Positions 34,400 to 43,542 of a stretch of DNA of 64,000 nucleotides are shown here, one piece after another. The DNA comes from Bacteroidetes bacterium UBA4414 (GTDB taxonomy: Bacteria; Bacteroidota; Bacteroidia; Chitinophagales; Chitinophagaceae). The stretch spans positions 86,512-150,511 of the forward strand of contig DGQM01000024.1 in NCBI GenBank assembly GCA_002389765.1. Direction: 5' to 3'. The notes beneath the pieces are model-generated. The model worked only from the letters and a program-made list of their open reading frames with translations. It ran no database searches and was not told the origin of the DNA. Position 1 is the stretch's first letter; every line of letters begins with the position of its first letter. Both the position numbers and the translations under genes were made by a program.

Positions 34400-34407
34400 C
34401 AAAAATA
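34400..34407 (-). promoter_or_regulatory. -7 box TATTTTTG of lptD, 9 bases before the ATG
   Basis: An exact TAnnTTTG element on the minus strand that overlaps the upstream in-frame TTG, excluding that TTG as the start and predicting a very short leader. Confidence 0.6.
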
Positions 34408-34412
34408 GGTAA

Positions 34413-34445
34413 TTGCTTCGGTACGTCTATGAATTTGTATATTTA
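34413..34445 (+). promoter_or_regulatory. Amidase promoter (TTG-N22-TATATTTA)
   Basis: TTG at 34413-34415 and TATATTTA at 34438-34445 (7 of 8 to TAnnTTTG), 23 bases before the amidase ATG. It is divergent from and adjacent to the lptD promoter. Confidence 0.45.
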
Positions 34446-34468
34446 ACCCAATTGCAAGCAGGTAAATC

Positions 34469-35308
34469 ATGCGCATCAGATTATTATCATTTATACTATT
34501 AATAGGAGTCATACCCAATATTGTTGCAGCTAACGCTAATAAGATAACAAAAATTGTGCTGGATGCCGGCCACGGTGGCAAGGACGCAGGTGCAAAAGGT
34601 CAGTTTTCCCTGGAAAAAGAATTGACGCTTGCTATCGTTAAGCGCCTTGGCAGGATGATTAATGACAGTATGAAGGGGGTACAAGTTATTTACACCCGTA
34701 CAACAGACGAATATCCTACATTGCCCGAAAGGCATAGAATAGCCAATGAGTCTAAAGGCGATGTGTTTATATCAGTACACATCAACTCATCTGCTATGAA
34801 GAAATACAGAGAGTTGGTAGGCTATAGAACCGTGAAAAAAGGTAAAAAGAAAATGCAGCAGCCTATTTACAAAGTCACGTATAACAATGTAACAACTGCA
34901 ACAGGAACAGAAAGCTATGTGTTAGGTCTGCATCGCAATTCGCAAAAAGAAAATGCTATTGGCGAATATGGAGAAACGGTAGCGGAAGAGCCGGGCATAC
35001 TTGACGAAACCGACCCGATGACTGATATTATTATTGCACAGTATGCTAAAGCCTTCCTGAGCCGTAGTGTAATATTAGGTACTAAAGTGCAGGAGCAGTT
35101 TGAATATCAGGGTAGGAGTAGCCGTGGCGTTATGCAGAAGGGATTGGAAGTGTTGGCGGGTAGTGCAATGCCCGGTGTGCTTGTAGAGTGTGGTTATATC
35201 AACAACCCGGATGAGGAAGTGTATATGAACTCTGAGCGTGGACAATATGAAATAGCATTAGCTATTTTCAGGGGTATTAAAGCTTATAAAGCTGAGGTAG
35301 AAAGGTAG
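34469..35308 (+). CDS. N-acetylmuramoyl-L-alanine amidase (Amidase_3)
   Basis: A 279-residue exported zinc amidase that cleaves the amide between MurNAc and the stem peptide. A signal peptide (MRIRLLSFILLIGVIPNIVAANA) precedes the catalytic domain with IVLDAGHGGKDAGAKG (zinc ligand His35), VFISVHINSSA and the C-terminal VLVECGYINNPDEE with the catalytic Glu. There is an insertion after the second motif (about 120-165), as is common in Bacteroidota members. It is probably involved in cell separation. Transcribed divergently from lptD. Confidence 0.95.
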   Translation: MRIRLLSFILLIGVIPNIVAANANKITKIVLDAGHGGKDAGAKGQFSLEKELTLAIVKRLGRMINDSMKGVQVIYTRTTDEYPTLPERHRIANESKGDVFISVHINSSAMKKYRELVGYRTVKKGKKKMQQPIYKVTYNNVTTATGTESYVLGLHRNSQKENAIGEYGETVAEEPGILDETDPMTDIIIAQYAKAFLSRSVILGTKVQEQFEYQGRSSRGVMQKGLEVLAGSAMPGVLVECGYINNPDEEVYMNSERGQYEIALAIFRGIKAYKAEVER

Positions 35309-35442
35309 TATTAGTGATATTTAAATACTTGTTTTGTAACTACAGGCTAATATCCAAAAGGTATTGTCACAGAAATTTAACAAGCTGTTGCATTTTAAAA
35401 TTGTTTCCTTTATCTTTAAGCTTCGATAAAATTGATGAGCTA

Positions 35443-35982
35443 ATGAAAGCCCGTTTAAAGACTATTGCTATATCAGCATTTTTTGCAATTGCAGCATTCG
35501 TAACTGTAACATATTCATCTTGTAATAGCGATAAATGTAAAGCTATCGTTTGTGCATATGGTGGTGTATGTAAAGAAGGAGCTTGTATCTGCGCAGCAGG
35601 GTATGAAGGCACACAGTGCGAGATCGTTACCCGCGAAAAGTATAAAGGTGTTTGGAGTGTATACGAAAAAGGGACTTACACAGAAACTACTCAATATCAA
35701 ATCAGTATCGATTATGGTTCTGATATGACTAAAATGGTTGTTAACGGTTTCAATAACAACATCACACAACCTGTTAACATCCGTATCAGCGGCGACGAAA
35801 TCACTATTCCTCAACAAACTATTAATGGCTACGAAATTCAAGGTAAAGGCACTTTGAAATACGATGCATACTATGCTAAGCATGGTCAGTTGACAGTTCG
35901 TTATACCATCAAAGACTTGTCGAACAATATGACAAACGACTATGGTGTTAATACAGGAGAACCTTCAATTTGGTCTAAATAA
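35443..35982 (+). CDS. Lipoprotein with an EGF-like domain
   Basis: A 179-residue lipoprotein. The ATG at 35443 begins a signal with lipobox YSSC (Cys27). Immediately after it is an EGF-like module with six cysteines, 32, 37, 43, 48, 50 and 59, at the classical spacing, ending with GYEGTQCE. The remaining 110 residues are Thr/Asn-rich beta structure resembling lipocalin-like Bacteroidota lipoproteins. It is probably displayed in the outer membrane. A weak promoter (TTG-N20-TATCTTTA) ends at 35418. Ligand and role unknown. Confidence 0.85.
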   Translation: MKARLKTIAISAFFAIAAFVTVTYSSCNSDKCKAIVCAYGGVCKEGACICAAGYEGTQCEIVTREKYKGVWSVYEKGTYTETTQYQISIDYGSDMTKMVVNGFNNNITQPVNIRISGDEITIPQQTINGYEIQGKGTLKYDAYYAKHGQLTVRYTIKDLSNNMTNDYGVNTGEPSIWSK

Positions 35983-36001
35983 TTCTAACAGAAAATATAA
36001 T

Positions 36002-36032
36002 AATAAAAGCCTCGCATTGCGAGGCTTTTATT
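36002..36032. terminator. Bidirectional terminator
   Basis: A perfect 14-bp palindrome AATAAAAGCCTCGC / GCGAGGCTTTTATT with an ATT loop, between the EGF-like lipoprotein gene and convergent aroC. Confidence 0.9.
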
Positions 36033-36051
36033 ATTTCTACTAATTCCGTAG

Positions 36052-37023
36052 TTACTTATTCAAAAGCAGTAAATCAGCCATTGCTATAGCTGCAGCGGCC
36101 TCTGCTACTACTGGTACACGCAGCGCAATGCACAGGTCGTGTCTGCCTTTTACTGCAAATGCTTCTACCTGCTGTGTTTTATTATTCCAGGTTTGTTGCT
36201 CTTTTGGGGTGCTGCTGGTTGGTTTTACTGCAATACGGAATGTCAGTTCATTGCCGTTGGTTATGCCGCCATTTATGCCTCCAGCGTTATTAGTCTTTGT
36301 TGTTCCGTCGGCGTCTATAATAGCATCGTTGTGTTCACTGCCTTTCATTTTGGTGGCACCAAAACCACTGCCAAACTCTATACCCTTGATAGCTGGTATA
36401 GAAAAAGCAATATGGCTTATCAGTGATTCTGCAGAATCAAAGAATGGTTCTCCAAGCCCTGCAGGCAAGCCTTTTACAGAACAGCTAACAATGCCGCCTA
36501 TACTATCCTGTTCTTCTACTGCTTTTTGTATGGCAGTTTCTATATCAGCGTTTCCGCCTGCTTCTACAAGTGTTGCACTAACAGATATCCCATTTAATAC
36601 CTTCTTTGCTACAACACCTGCTGCTACAAGGCATACGGTCAGCCTACCAGAAGAATGCCCGCCGCCGCGATAGTCATTAAATCCATTAAACTTTTGGTGG
36701 AGTACAAAATCTGCGTGCCCGGGGCGGGGCGTATCACGCAAGGCTTCGTAGTCTGCAGAGCGTGTATTGTTGTTACGGAATATAATCGTAATAGGAGCGC
36801 CTGTAGTTTTATTATTGAATACACCACTCAGTATTTCGGGTATGTCATCTTCTTTGCGCGGCGTAGTGCCTGCTGCACCTGCTTTGCGACGTTCTATATC
36901 TTTCTCAAAATCCTCAGAAGAAAGTGAAATGCCTGCAGGGCAACCATCGATGGTAACACCAACCGCAGGTCCGTGAGACTCTCCGAAAATATGTACACGA
37001 AATATTCGCCCGAAACTATTCAT
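36052..37023 (-). CDS. aroC: Chorismate synthase
   Basis: A 323-residue enzyme converting EPSP to chorismate with reduced FMN. Conserved stretches are FGESHGPAVGVTIDGCPAG, RRKAGAAGTTPRKEDD, TRSADYE, PRPGHADF and DYRGGGHSSGR. It is somewhat shorter than the ~360 residues of E. coli AroC. It is the last gene of aroB-aroA-aroC, overlapping aroA by 8 bases, and a bidirectional hairpin lies 19 bases after the stop. Confidence 0.97.
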   Translation of the reverse strand: MNSFGRIFRVHIFGESHGPAVGVTIDGCPAGISLSSEDFEKDIERRKAGAAGTTPRKEDDIPEILSGVFNNKTTGAPITIIFRNNNTRSADYEALRDTPRPGHADFVLHQKFNGFNDYRGGGHSSGRLTVCLVAAGVVAKKVLNGISVSATLVEAGGNADIETAIQKAVEEQDSIGGIVSCSVKGLPAGLGEPFFDSAESLISHIAFSIPAIKGIEFGSGFGATKMKGSEHNDAIIDADGTTKTNNAGGINGGITNGNELTFRIAVKPTSSTPKEQQTWNNKTQQVEAFAVKGRHDLCIALRVPVVAEAAAAIAMADLLLLNK

Positions 37024-38236
37024 AATTCAAATTACATTTTACACCCAATGCTGCCAAGTCTTTAAAGAAGCCGGGGTACGACTTCGCAACTGCTTCAGCT
37101 CTGTTGATTGTTATATCTCCATCTGCATATAATGCTGCAACGGCTGCTGCCATGGCCATTCGGTGGTCGTTGTAGCTATCAACGACACAGCTTTTAAATT
37201 GTTGAGTACCTGTTATCCTCATCAGGTTGTCTTCAATAATAAAAGCTATACCCAAACTGCTAAGTAATGCTGTTGTGCTTGCTACGCGATTGCTTTCTTT
37301 ATGTATCAATCGGTTTGTGCCACGGATAATACTAATTCCATTGCAAGTGCCTGCGTATACTGCAAGTATGGGTATCAAATCGGGGCAATCAGTAGCATCA
37401 AAATCAAATGCTGTTCTTTCCTTATTTACAACCTGCAATATTGCTCTATCTGCCTGTAGCGATGATGTGTTAAGGTTTTTAATTTCAATGCCATTTGTTA
37501 TGGCATCGGCTACTACAAAATTACTCGCTGCACTCCAATCTGCTTCAATAGTTAGTTCTACATCATCGTGTGGTGCAGGTTGAGGGTGAATAGTAAAGTT
37601 CTGATAATTATTATTGGTGATGTTTTTGCCGAATTGACGAAGTACATCCAATGTCAAATCTATGTATGGTTTGCTGTTCAGGTTGGTAACAGTTATTGCA
37701 ACAGCTTCTTTTGCTGCAAATGCATAAGCGAATAATAACCCAGTAAGAAACTGCGAACTAAGAGAGCCGTCTATTGATATGTTCTGCGGATGTAACGGAC
37801 CTTTTATCGTAATAGGTAGCAGATTATTATTACGCTCTATGCTAACACCCAATGAAGGAAATATTTCTCCGAAAACATCCATTGGGCGAGATAGCAAACT
37901 GCCCTCTCCAGTTATAGTTAATGGCTGATGATGCAATGCAGCAATCGGAATAAACAGCCTTGCAGATAAACCACTTTCATGGCAGTTAATAATATCACTA
38001 TTTGGGTTGATGCCGTGCGATGTTATCTCAATATAGTCTTTGCTATGCCTAACATGTGCGCCCAATTGCTGAATGATATTGAGTGCCGCTTTATCATCAC
38101 CAGATATGCCAGGATTGTTGATGATGGTTTTGCCCGTATGCAATAGTGCAGCAGCACATGCTCGCTGCATCAGGCTTTTAGATGCAGGTGGGGTAATGCT
38201 ACCCGAAGGCTTGCCCGGGCTAATGATTGCCTGCAT
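37016..38236 (-). CDS. aroA: 3-phosphoshikimate 1-carboxyvinyltransferase (EPSP synthase)
   Basis: A 406-residue enzyme joining PEP to shikimate-3-phosphate. Seen are SGSITPPASKSLMQRA (phosphate-binding Lys), ESGLSARLFIP (the GTAxR-type position reads GLSAR), and the late NDHRMAMAAAV. The C-terminus ends YPGFFKDLAALG. It overlaps aroB upstream by 17 bases and aroC downstream by 8, so translation of the three is coupled. Confidence 0.96.
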   Translation of the reverse strand: MQAIISPGKPSGSITPPASKSLMQRACAAALLHTGKTIINNPGISGDDKAALNIIQQLGAHVRHSKDYIEITSHGINPNSDIINCHESGLSARLFIPIAALHHQPLTITGEGSLLSRPMDVFGEIFPSLGVSIERNNNLLPITIKGPLHPQNISIDGSLSSQFLTGLLFAYAFAAKEAVAITVTNLNSKPYIDLTLDVLRQFGKNITNNNYQNFTIHPQPAPHDDVELTIEADWSAASNFVVADAITNGIEIKNLNTSSLQADRAILQVVNKERTAFDFDATDCPDLIPILAVYAGTCNGISIIRGTNRLIHKESNRVASTTALLSSLGIAFIIEDNLMRITGTQQFKSCVVDSYNDHRMAMAAAVAALYADGDITINRAEAVAKSYPGFFKDLAALGVKCNLNYE

Positions 38237-39257
38237 TGTTGAAGTCTTCTAATGCTTGTTTTATAGTTTCAAAAGGAAGTGGTTTTATAAACGCACTCCC
38301 TATGTTGTTGAGCAGTATGTAATCAATAGTATTGTGGCTACGTTTCTTATCCATTACCAATATATCCATCAGTTGTTCTGTGTGCAACTTAAGCGATGTT
38401 GGTAGTTTGTATCGCTCCATAATATTAGTCAGTTGTACGCGAACATCTGTTGGTAGGGCACATTCTTTTTCTGCAATAATGCAGGCTATCAGCATGCCAA
38501 GTGATATAGCCTGTCCGTGCGGTAAATTGTAAAGCGTTTCAATAGCATGCCCTGCAGTATGCCCGAAGTTGAGCAGCTTCCGTATGCCGTTTTCTTGCTC
38601 GTCTTCTGTTACTGTTTTATTCTTCCACGTCACACATTTTTCTATCAGTTTGCTAAGCAGTTTTGCATTAGTTCTGTAATAACCAATATCGAATTTGCCC
38701 AAGCTGTTGAAGAGTGATGCATCGAATATGCAGCCATATTTTATGATTTCTGCAAAACCATTACTCCATTCTATTTCGGGCAATGTATTCAGCAGTTGGT
38801 TGTCGTATAGTATAAAAGATGGTTGCCGGATGTTGCCGAGCATGTTTTTATGTAGCCCGAAGTTAACACCGTTCTTTCCGCCTATTGCGGCATCTACCAT
38901 TGCCAACAGTGTAGTAGGTACAAAGCCAAAGGGTACACCCCGCATATAGATGCTGGCAGCATAGCCTGCAATATCTGTAACCACGCCACCACCCATGCCA
39001 ATGATGGTTGTTTTCTTATGGGCTTTAAACTCCAGCAGTTGCTCTATGATGTTGTGTAGTGTTTCTTCGGTCTTGTATTCTTCGCCCGCAGGTATGATGA
39101 TGGTGCGGTAATCGCCTATGATGTGCTGATACAGTGTGGCTACATTACTGTCTGTAATGATAATGCTGCTATCGGCAGGGGCTTTTTTTGCCAGCTCGCT
39201 GATGTCTGAAAAACTATACTGTACCGTACCTGTGGGGAAACTGACGTTGTATTCCAT
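38220..39257 (-). CDS. aroB: 3-dehydroquinate synthase
   Basis: A 345-residue NAD- and metal-dependent enzyme for the second step of the shikimate pathway. Motifs are GGGVVTDIAGYAAS, PTTLLAMVDAAIGGKNGVNF and the metal-binding NFGHTAGHAIE. I start at 39257 (MEYNVSFPTG) because a promoter box at 39266-39273 lies 8 bases upstream and would fall inside the longer frame. It is the first gene of the aroBAC operon. Confidence 0.95.
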   Translation of the reverse strand: MEYNVSFPTGTVQYSFSDISELAKKAPADSSIIITDSNVATLYQHIIGDYRTIIIPAGEEYKTEETLHNIIEQLLEFKAHKKTTIIGMGGGVVTDIAGYAASIYMRGVPFGFVPTTLLAMVDAAIGGKNGVNFGLHKNMLGNIRQPSFILYDNQLLNTLPEIEWSNGFAEIIKYGCIFDASLFNSLGKFDIGYYRTNAKLLSKLIEKCVTWKNKTVTEDEQENGIRKLLNFGHTAGHAIETLYNLPHGQAISLGMLIACIIAEKECALPTDVRVQLTNIMERYKLPTSLKLHTEQLMDILVMDKKRSHNTIDYILLNNIGSAFIKPLPFETIKQALEDFNNAGNH

Positions 39258-39265
39258 CTGTATAT

Positions 39266-39273
39266 CAAAATTA
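39266..39273 (-). promoter_or_regulatory. -7 box TAATTTTG of the aroBAC operon
   Basis: An exact TAnnTTTG element on the minus strand with 8 bases to the aroB ATG. Confidence 0.5.
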
Positions 39274-39347
39274 ACCCTTATCAGCTTAAATAATAAGCAG
39301 GTACGCAATATCTATGGCTACAGGCTGTGTGAAAGGTTCCTTATTCG

Positions 39348-39355
39348 TACCTTTG
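39348..39355 (+). promoter_or_regulatory. -7 box TACCTTTG of mnmA, 9 bases before the ATG
   Basis: An exact TAnnTTTG element ending 9 bases upstream of the ATG at 39365; it excludes the upstream in-frame starts. Confidence 0.6.
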
Positions 39356-39364
39356 CGCTTCTTT

Positions 39365-40465
39365 ATGAGCAGGAACGGAAAAGTATTGGTGGCAATGAGC
39401 GGCGGTATAGATAGTACCGTTACGGCATTGATGCTTCATAACCAGGGTTATGAAGTAGTGGGTATTACCATGAAGACATGGGACTATGCAAGCTCCGGCG
39501 GTGGTAAGAAGGAAACAGGTTGCTGTAATCTCGATTCTTTCAACGATGCTAGGCAGGCTGCGGTAGACCACGGCTTTCCGCATTATGTATTGGATATACG
39601 AGACGAATTCGGCGATTCTGTTATCAATAATTTTGTAGATGAATACTTGGCGGGCCGTACCCCTAATCCTTGTGTGCTTTGTAATACACACATCAAATGG
39701 TCGGCATTATTGAAACGCGCCAATGCGTTGGATTGCGACTTCATTGCTACGGGCCACTACGTAAAAGTGCGTGAAGAAAACAGCCGTTTTGTACTATCTA
39801 AAGCAAAAGACCTCACTAAAGACCAGAGCTATGTGCTGTGGGGCTTGGGACAGGATTGTTTGAGCCGCAGCATCTATCCGTTGGGCGATTATCTGAAGAC
39901 AGAGGTTCGCCAATTGGCTTTTGATATGGGTTATAAAGAGCTTTCTAAAAAAGCAGAAAGCTATGAGATATGTTTTGTGCCAGATAATGATTATCGCGGT
40001 TTCCTGAAACGCAATATAGAAGGGCTGGAGGAGCGTGTGGCAGGCGGCAATTTTGTATTGGCAGATGGCAAAGTAGTTGGTAAGCACAAGGGCTATCCTT
40101 TCTACACAATTGGTCAGCGCAAGGGGCTGGACATAGCATTGGGCAGACCAATGTTCGTTACACAAATCATCCCCGAAACAAATACAGTAGTATTGGGCGA
40201 TGCACACGAACTGCAACAGTCTGAAATGTTTGTAAGCGGGCTGAATTGGGTGAAATATGACAGTGTGCAGGATGGTATGGAAGCTACTACCAAAATCCGC
40301 TACAAAGATGCGGGTTCGGTAAGTCATATATTCAACGAAAGTGATGGTGTTCGCGTGTCATTCGACCATGCCGTGAATAGCATAGCGCCCGGGCAGTCTG
40401 CCGTAATATACGAGGGCGATGATGTGATAGCGGGTGGTATTATCAGGAGAGGGTATAATAACTAA
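39365..40465 (+). CDS. mnmA: tRNA-specific 2-thiouridylase MnmA
   Basis: A 366-residue enzyme that thiolates U34 of tRNA-Lys, -Glu and -Gln. The PP-loop VAMSGGIDSTV is near the N-terminus, with catalytic Cys residues in NPCVLCNTHIKW and YEICFVPDNDY. TGHYVKV, KDQSYVLWGL and FYTIGQRKGL are further family stretches. The start at 39365 (MSRNGKVLVAMSGG) is set by the promoter box. It is divergent from aroB and followed by a strong terminator. Confidence 0.96.
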   Translation: MSRNGKVLVAMSGGIDSTVTALMLHNQGYEVVGITMKTWDYASSGGGKKETGCCNLDSFNDARQAAVDHGFPHYVLDIRDEFGDSVINNFVDEYLAGRTPNPCVLCNTHIKWSALLKRANALDCDFIATGHYVKVREENSRFVLSKAKDLTKDQSYVLWGLGQDCLSRSIYPLGDYLKTEVRQLAFDMGYKELSKKAESYEICFVPDNDYRGFLKRNIEGLEERVAGGNFVLADGKVVGKHKGYPFYTIGQRKGLDIALGRPMFVTQIIPETNTVVLGDAHELQQSEMFVSGLNWVKYDSVQDGMEATTKIRYKDAGSVSHIFNESDGVRVSFDHAVNSIAPGQSAVIYEGDDVIAGGIIRRGYNN

Positions 40466-40488
40466 TTCAGCATCGAAAATATTAGTGA

Positions 40489-40519
40489 AACGCAGGGCTT
40501 TAGCCTTGCGTTCTTTTTT
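40489..40519 (+). terminator. Rho-independent terminator after mnmA
   Basis: An 11-bp stem AACGCAGGGCT / AGCCTTGCGTT (one G-T pair) and a run of seven T, 23 bases after the mnmA stop. Confidence 0.88.
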
Positions 40520-40545
40520 TAACATGACAAATGCCGCAGGCTGAT

Positions 40546-40553
40546 TATCTTTG
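40546..40553 (+). promoter_or_regulatory. -7 box TATCTTTG of eno
   Basis: An exact TAnnTTTG element 25 bases before the eno ATG. Confidence 0.6.
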
Positions 40554-40578
40554 CACCCGAAATAACAAAATCAATTAT

Positions 40579-41871
40579 ATGAGTTTTATTACCAACATTA
40601 TTGCTCGCCAGGTATTAGATAGCCGTGGCAATCCTACTGTAGAAGTTGATGTACACACAAGCGATGGCCACATGGGCCGTGCAGCAGTGCCGTCTGGTGC
40701 CAGCACCGGCAAGCACGAAGCTGTAGAGCTACGCGATGGTAACAAGAAACAATACCTCGGTAAGAGCGTAATGAAGGCAGTAAACAACGTAAACCAAAAG
40801 ATTGCAGAAGAACTGTACGGTTGGGATGTAACAGACCAGCGCGGTCTGGATCAGGCAATGCTGGATCTGGATGGTACTGCCAACAAAGCAAAACTGGGTG
40901 CTAATGCAATATTGGCTGTGAGCCTTGCATCTGCAAAAGCTGCTGCACAAGCTACAGGCCTTAGCCTGTATCGCTACGTGGGTGGTGCTAATGCAAAAAC
41001 ACTGCCTGTGCCTATGATGAATATCCTGAACGGTGGTGCGCATGCCGATAACAAAATTGATTTTCAGGAATTCATGGTAATGCCTGTAGGCGCACCTAGC
41101 TTCAGCGAAGGTTTGCGTTGGGGTGTTGAAATCTTCCACCACCTGAAGGCGGTATTGAAAGACAAAAAATTCAATACAAACGTAGGTGACGAAGGTGGTT
41201 TTGCTCCTGCAGAAATCAAGAGCAACGAAGAAGCAATCGAAACAGTATTGAAAGCTATCGAGAAGGCAGGTTTCAAACCGGGCGAACAAGTTGCTATCGC
41301 AATGGATGCCGCTATCAGCGAACTGTATGACGAGAAAACGAAGAAATACATATTCCACAAAAGCAGTGGCGCAAAACTGAGTAGCGAAGAAGTAGTAGAG
41401 TACTGGGCTAAATGGTGCAAGAAATATCCTATAGTAAGCATTGAAGATGGTATGGCAGAAGATGATTGGAAGGGTTGGAAAATGCTGTCTGATGCTATCG
41501 GTAATAAAGTACAGTTGGTAGGCGACGATTTGTTTGTAACAAACGTTAACCGTCTGGAAAGAGGTATTAAAGAAGGTGTAGGTAATGGCTTGTTGGTTAA
41601 AGTAAACCAGATAGGTACACTTACTGAAACTATCGAGGCCGTAACAATGGCGCAACATGCTCGTTACAATACCATCATGAGCCACCGTAGTGGTGAAACA
41701 GAAGACTACACAATTGCTGACCTGGCTGTGGCGCTGAATTGCGGACAGATTAAAACAGGTTCTGCTTCTCGTAGCGACCGTATGGCTAAGTACAACCAAC
41801 TGCTGCGTATTGAAGAAGAACTGGGTTCTACAGCATACTACCCAACCAAAGCACTGAAGTTTGGTAAGTAA
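40579..41871 (+). CDS. eno: Enolase
   Basis: A 430-residue glycolytic enzyme interconverting 2-phosphoglycerate and PEP. Conserved stretches are ARQVLDSRGNPTVEVDV, GASTGKHEAVELRDG, NGGAHADNKIDFQEFMVMP, NVGDEGGFAP and SHRSGETEDYTIADLAV. The ATG at 40579 (MSFITNIIARQ) is the family start; 16 upstream codons are discarded because they contain the promoter. An ftsB-like gene follows by 52 bases in the same direction, probably on the same transcript. Confidence 0.98.
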   Translation: MSFITNIIARQVLDSRGNPTVEVDVHTSDGHMGRAAVPSGASTGKHEAVELRDGNKKQYLGKSVMKAVNNVNQKIAEELYGWDVTDQRGLDQAMLDLDGTANKAKLGANAILAVSLASAKAAAQATGLSLYRYVGGANAKTLPVPMMNILNGGAHADNKIDFQEFMVMPVGAPSFSEGLRWGVEIFHHLKAVLKDKKFNTNVGDEGGFAPAEIKSNEEAIETVLKAIEKAGFKPGEQVAIAMDAAISELYDEKTKKYIFHKSSGAKLSSEEVVEYWAKWCKKYPIVSIEDGMAEDDWKGWKMLSDAIGNKVQLVGDDLFVTNVNRLERGIKEGVGNGLLVKVNQIGTLTETIEAVTMAQHARYNTIMSHRSGETEDYTIADLAVALNCGQIKTGSASRSDRMAKYNQLLRIEEELGSTAYYPTKALKFGK

Positions 41872-41923
41872 TTGTTTGTAAGCGGTAATTAGGTTAATTT
41901 AGTATTCAAGAAAAGACCAACGA

Positions 41924-42208
41924 ATGAAAAAGGTATTAAGCATAGTCACCAACAAGTTTGTGCTCACAGCATTGGCATTCGGTGTGTGGATGTTCTTTTT
42001 CGATCAAAATGATTTCAGGTCTATGCAGCAACGCAAGCAAGAGTTGCAGCGTACTAAAGACAATATTGCGTATCTGAATAATGAAATAGCCAGTATGGAA
42101 AAAGACCATGAAGAAATGGTTGGTAATCCGCAAAGGTTGGAGCAGTATGCCAGAGAGCAATACCTGATGAAGCGCGATAATGAAGATGTATATGTAATCG
42201 AAAAATAG
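41924..42208 (+). CDS. FtsB/DivIC-family septum formation initiator
   Basis: A 94-residue bitopic membrane protein: short cytoplasmic N-terminus, one helix (FVLTALAFGVWMFFF), then a periplasmic coiled coil (QQRKQELQRTKDNIAYLNNEIASM) and the conserved NPQRLEQYAREQYLMKRDNEDVYVI. FtsB with FtsL and FtsQ links the Z-ring to septal peptidoglycan synthesis. The eno-ftsB order is common in bacteria and supports the call. A bidirectional hairpin follows by 20 bases. Confidence 0.92.
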   Translation: MKKVLSIVTNKFVLTALAFGVWMFFFDQNDFRSMQQRKQELQRTKDNIAYLNNEIASMEKDHEEMVGNPQRLEQYAREQYLMKRDNEDVYVIEK

Positions 42209-42228
42209 AGATTACATAACGACATAAA

Positions 42229-42253
42229 AAAGCCCCGAAACTTTCGGGGCTTT
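42229..42253. terminator. Bidirectional terminator
   Basis: AAAGCCCCGA / TCGGGGCTTT with a short loop between the ftsB-like gene and convergent proline dehydrogenase; T-rich on both strands. Confidence 0.88.
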
Positions 42254-42257
42254 ACTT

Positions 42258-43424
42258 TTATAGTTTTCTGCGTTTCAGTTCTTTGTTGATGAGCGATAAT
42301 TCTCGTCCTGTTTGTCCGGCAACAGATGTATTTTCCTGTGCGCGGCGCATCAGGTAGGGGATGACATCTTTTACAGGGCCGTATGGCAGGTACTTAGCCA
42401 CATTATAGCCACTGTCTGCCAGATTGAAAGATATATTATCGCTCATGCCGTAGAGCTGAGAGAAATATACTTTGGCGGTATTGTGTGCAATGCCGTGCTC
42501 GTCCATATACTTGGCAGCAAGCAGGCAGCTTTTTTCATTGTGCGTACCTATGAAAAGTGCAATCTTATCAAGCCTTTCAAGGCAGAAGAGAACACCTGCA
42601 TCATAGTCGCGGTCGGTGCTCGCTTTATCGGGCTGTATTGGTGAAGGGTAGCCCATTTTCATACCACGCTCACGTTCTTTTTCCATATAGGCGCCACGTA
42701 CCAGTTTAGCCCCCAATATATATCCCTTAGCACTCGATTCTTCAAAAGATTTTTTCAGGTATGCCAATGTAGCATGTGCATACATCTGAAAGGTGTTGAA
42801 GATAAGCCCTTTCGCTTTGTTATACTTCTCCATCATGGCATTGGCAAGGTCGTTTACCGGGCCTTGTATCCACGTTTCTTCAGCATCTATCAGCACCATG
42901 ATGTTATTTTCAAATGCCGTTTTGCAGATGGTATCGATACGGTTATATACTCTGTCCCATTCAGCTTTTTCGCTATCAGTCGGCGTGCTGCCTGCATGTA
43001 GTTTTTCCAGTAGCGAGAACCGTGAAAAACCTGTTACTTTCAGGCTGATAAACGGAATGTTTTTTTGAGAAGCAGCATATTTCACGGCCTTAACAAATTC
43101 CGGTACTGCTTTATCAAATTCTTCCTCGCCTTCCTTGCCTTCTACACCATAGTCCATAATTACTCCTACTTTGTATTGAGCGAGGGTATTGGCAACTACA
43201 GCCGCTTCTTCCATCGTTTCACCACCACAAAACTGTTTGTAGATAGTGTTTTTAATCAATCCTTTTATGGGCAAATTCCATGATATAGCCCATTTCGTGG
43301 CCCACATACCCACACTTGTCAGCGTAGGCGACCCCATAGAAGAGAACAGGAAATGAGCTTGTTTTAAATCTTTGTTGGAACGATACCTGAACGCGATTTC
43401 TGTATTGTCAAATTCTGGAAGCAT
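42258..43424 (-). CDS. Proline dehydrogenase
   Basis: A 388-residue FAD enzyme oxidising proline to pyrroline-5-carboxylate, the stand-alone form without the P5C dehydrogenase domain. Seen are FSRFSLLEKL, VLIDAEETWIQ, the late GAKLVRGAYMEKERERG, IGTHNEKS and the C-terminal YNVAKYLPYGPVKDVIPYLMRRAQEN typical of the PRODH barrel. Electrons pass to the quinone pool. It is monocistronic, with a box 17 bases upstream and a bidirectional hairpin 4 bases after the stop. Confidence 0.94.
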   Translation of the reverse strand: MLPEFDNTEIAFRYRSNKDLKQAHFLFSSMGSPTLTSVGMWATKWAISWNLPIKGLIKNTIYKQFCGGETMEEAAVVANTLAQYKVGVIMDYGVEGKEGEEEFDKAVPEFVKAVKYAASQKNIPFISLKVTGFSRFSLLEKLHAGSTPTDSEKAEWDRVYNRIDTICKTAFENNIMVLIDAEETWIQGPVNDLANAMMEKYNKAKGLIFNTFQMYAHATLAYLKKSFEESSAKGYILGAKLVRGAYMEKERERGMKMGYPSPIQPDKASTDRDYDAGVLFCLERLDKIALFIGTHNEKSCLLAAKYMDEHGIAHNTAKVYFSQLYGMSDNISFNLADSGYNVAKYLPYGPVKDVIPYLMRRAQENTSVAGQTGRELSLINKELKRRKL

Positions 43425-43441
43425 AAATTCTATTAACTGCG

Positions 43442-43449
43442 CAAAAATA
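43442..43449 (-). promoter_or_regulatory. -7 box TATTTTTG of the proline dehydrogenase gene
   Basis: An exact TAnnTTTG element on the minus strand, 17 bases before the ATG. Confidence 0.55.
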
Positions 43450-43542
43450 AACCCTATTTGCCGCTAAAAGAAGCGCAATATTTTGTCACGCTAGTGTATA
43501 AAAATATTTATTCACCCCATTTTTGCTTTTTTTGGCAAATTT

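Noticed and set aside
40729..41799. A 356-codon minus-strand open frame across enolase
   Set aside because: Enolase on the plus strand is certain; the antisense frame has improbable Cys, Phe and Tyr content.
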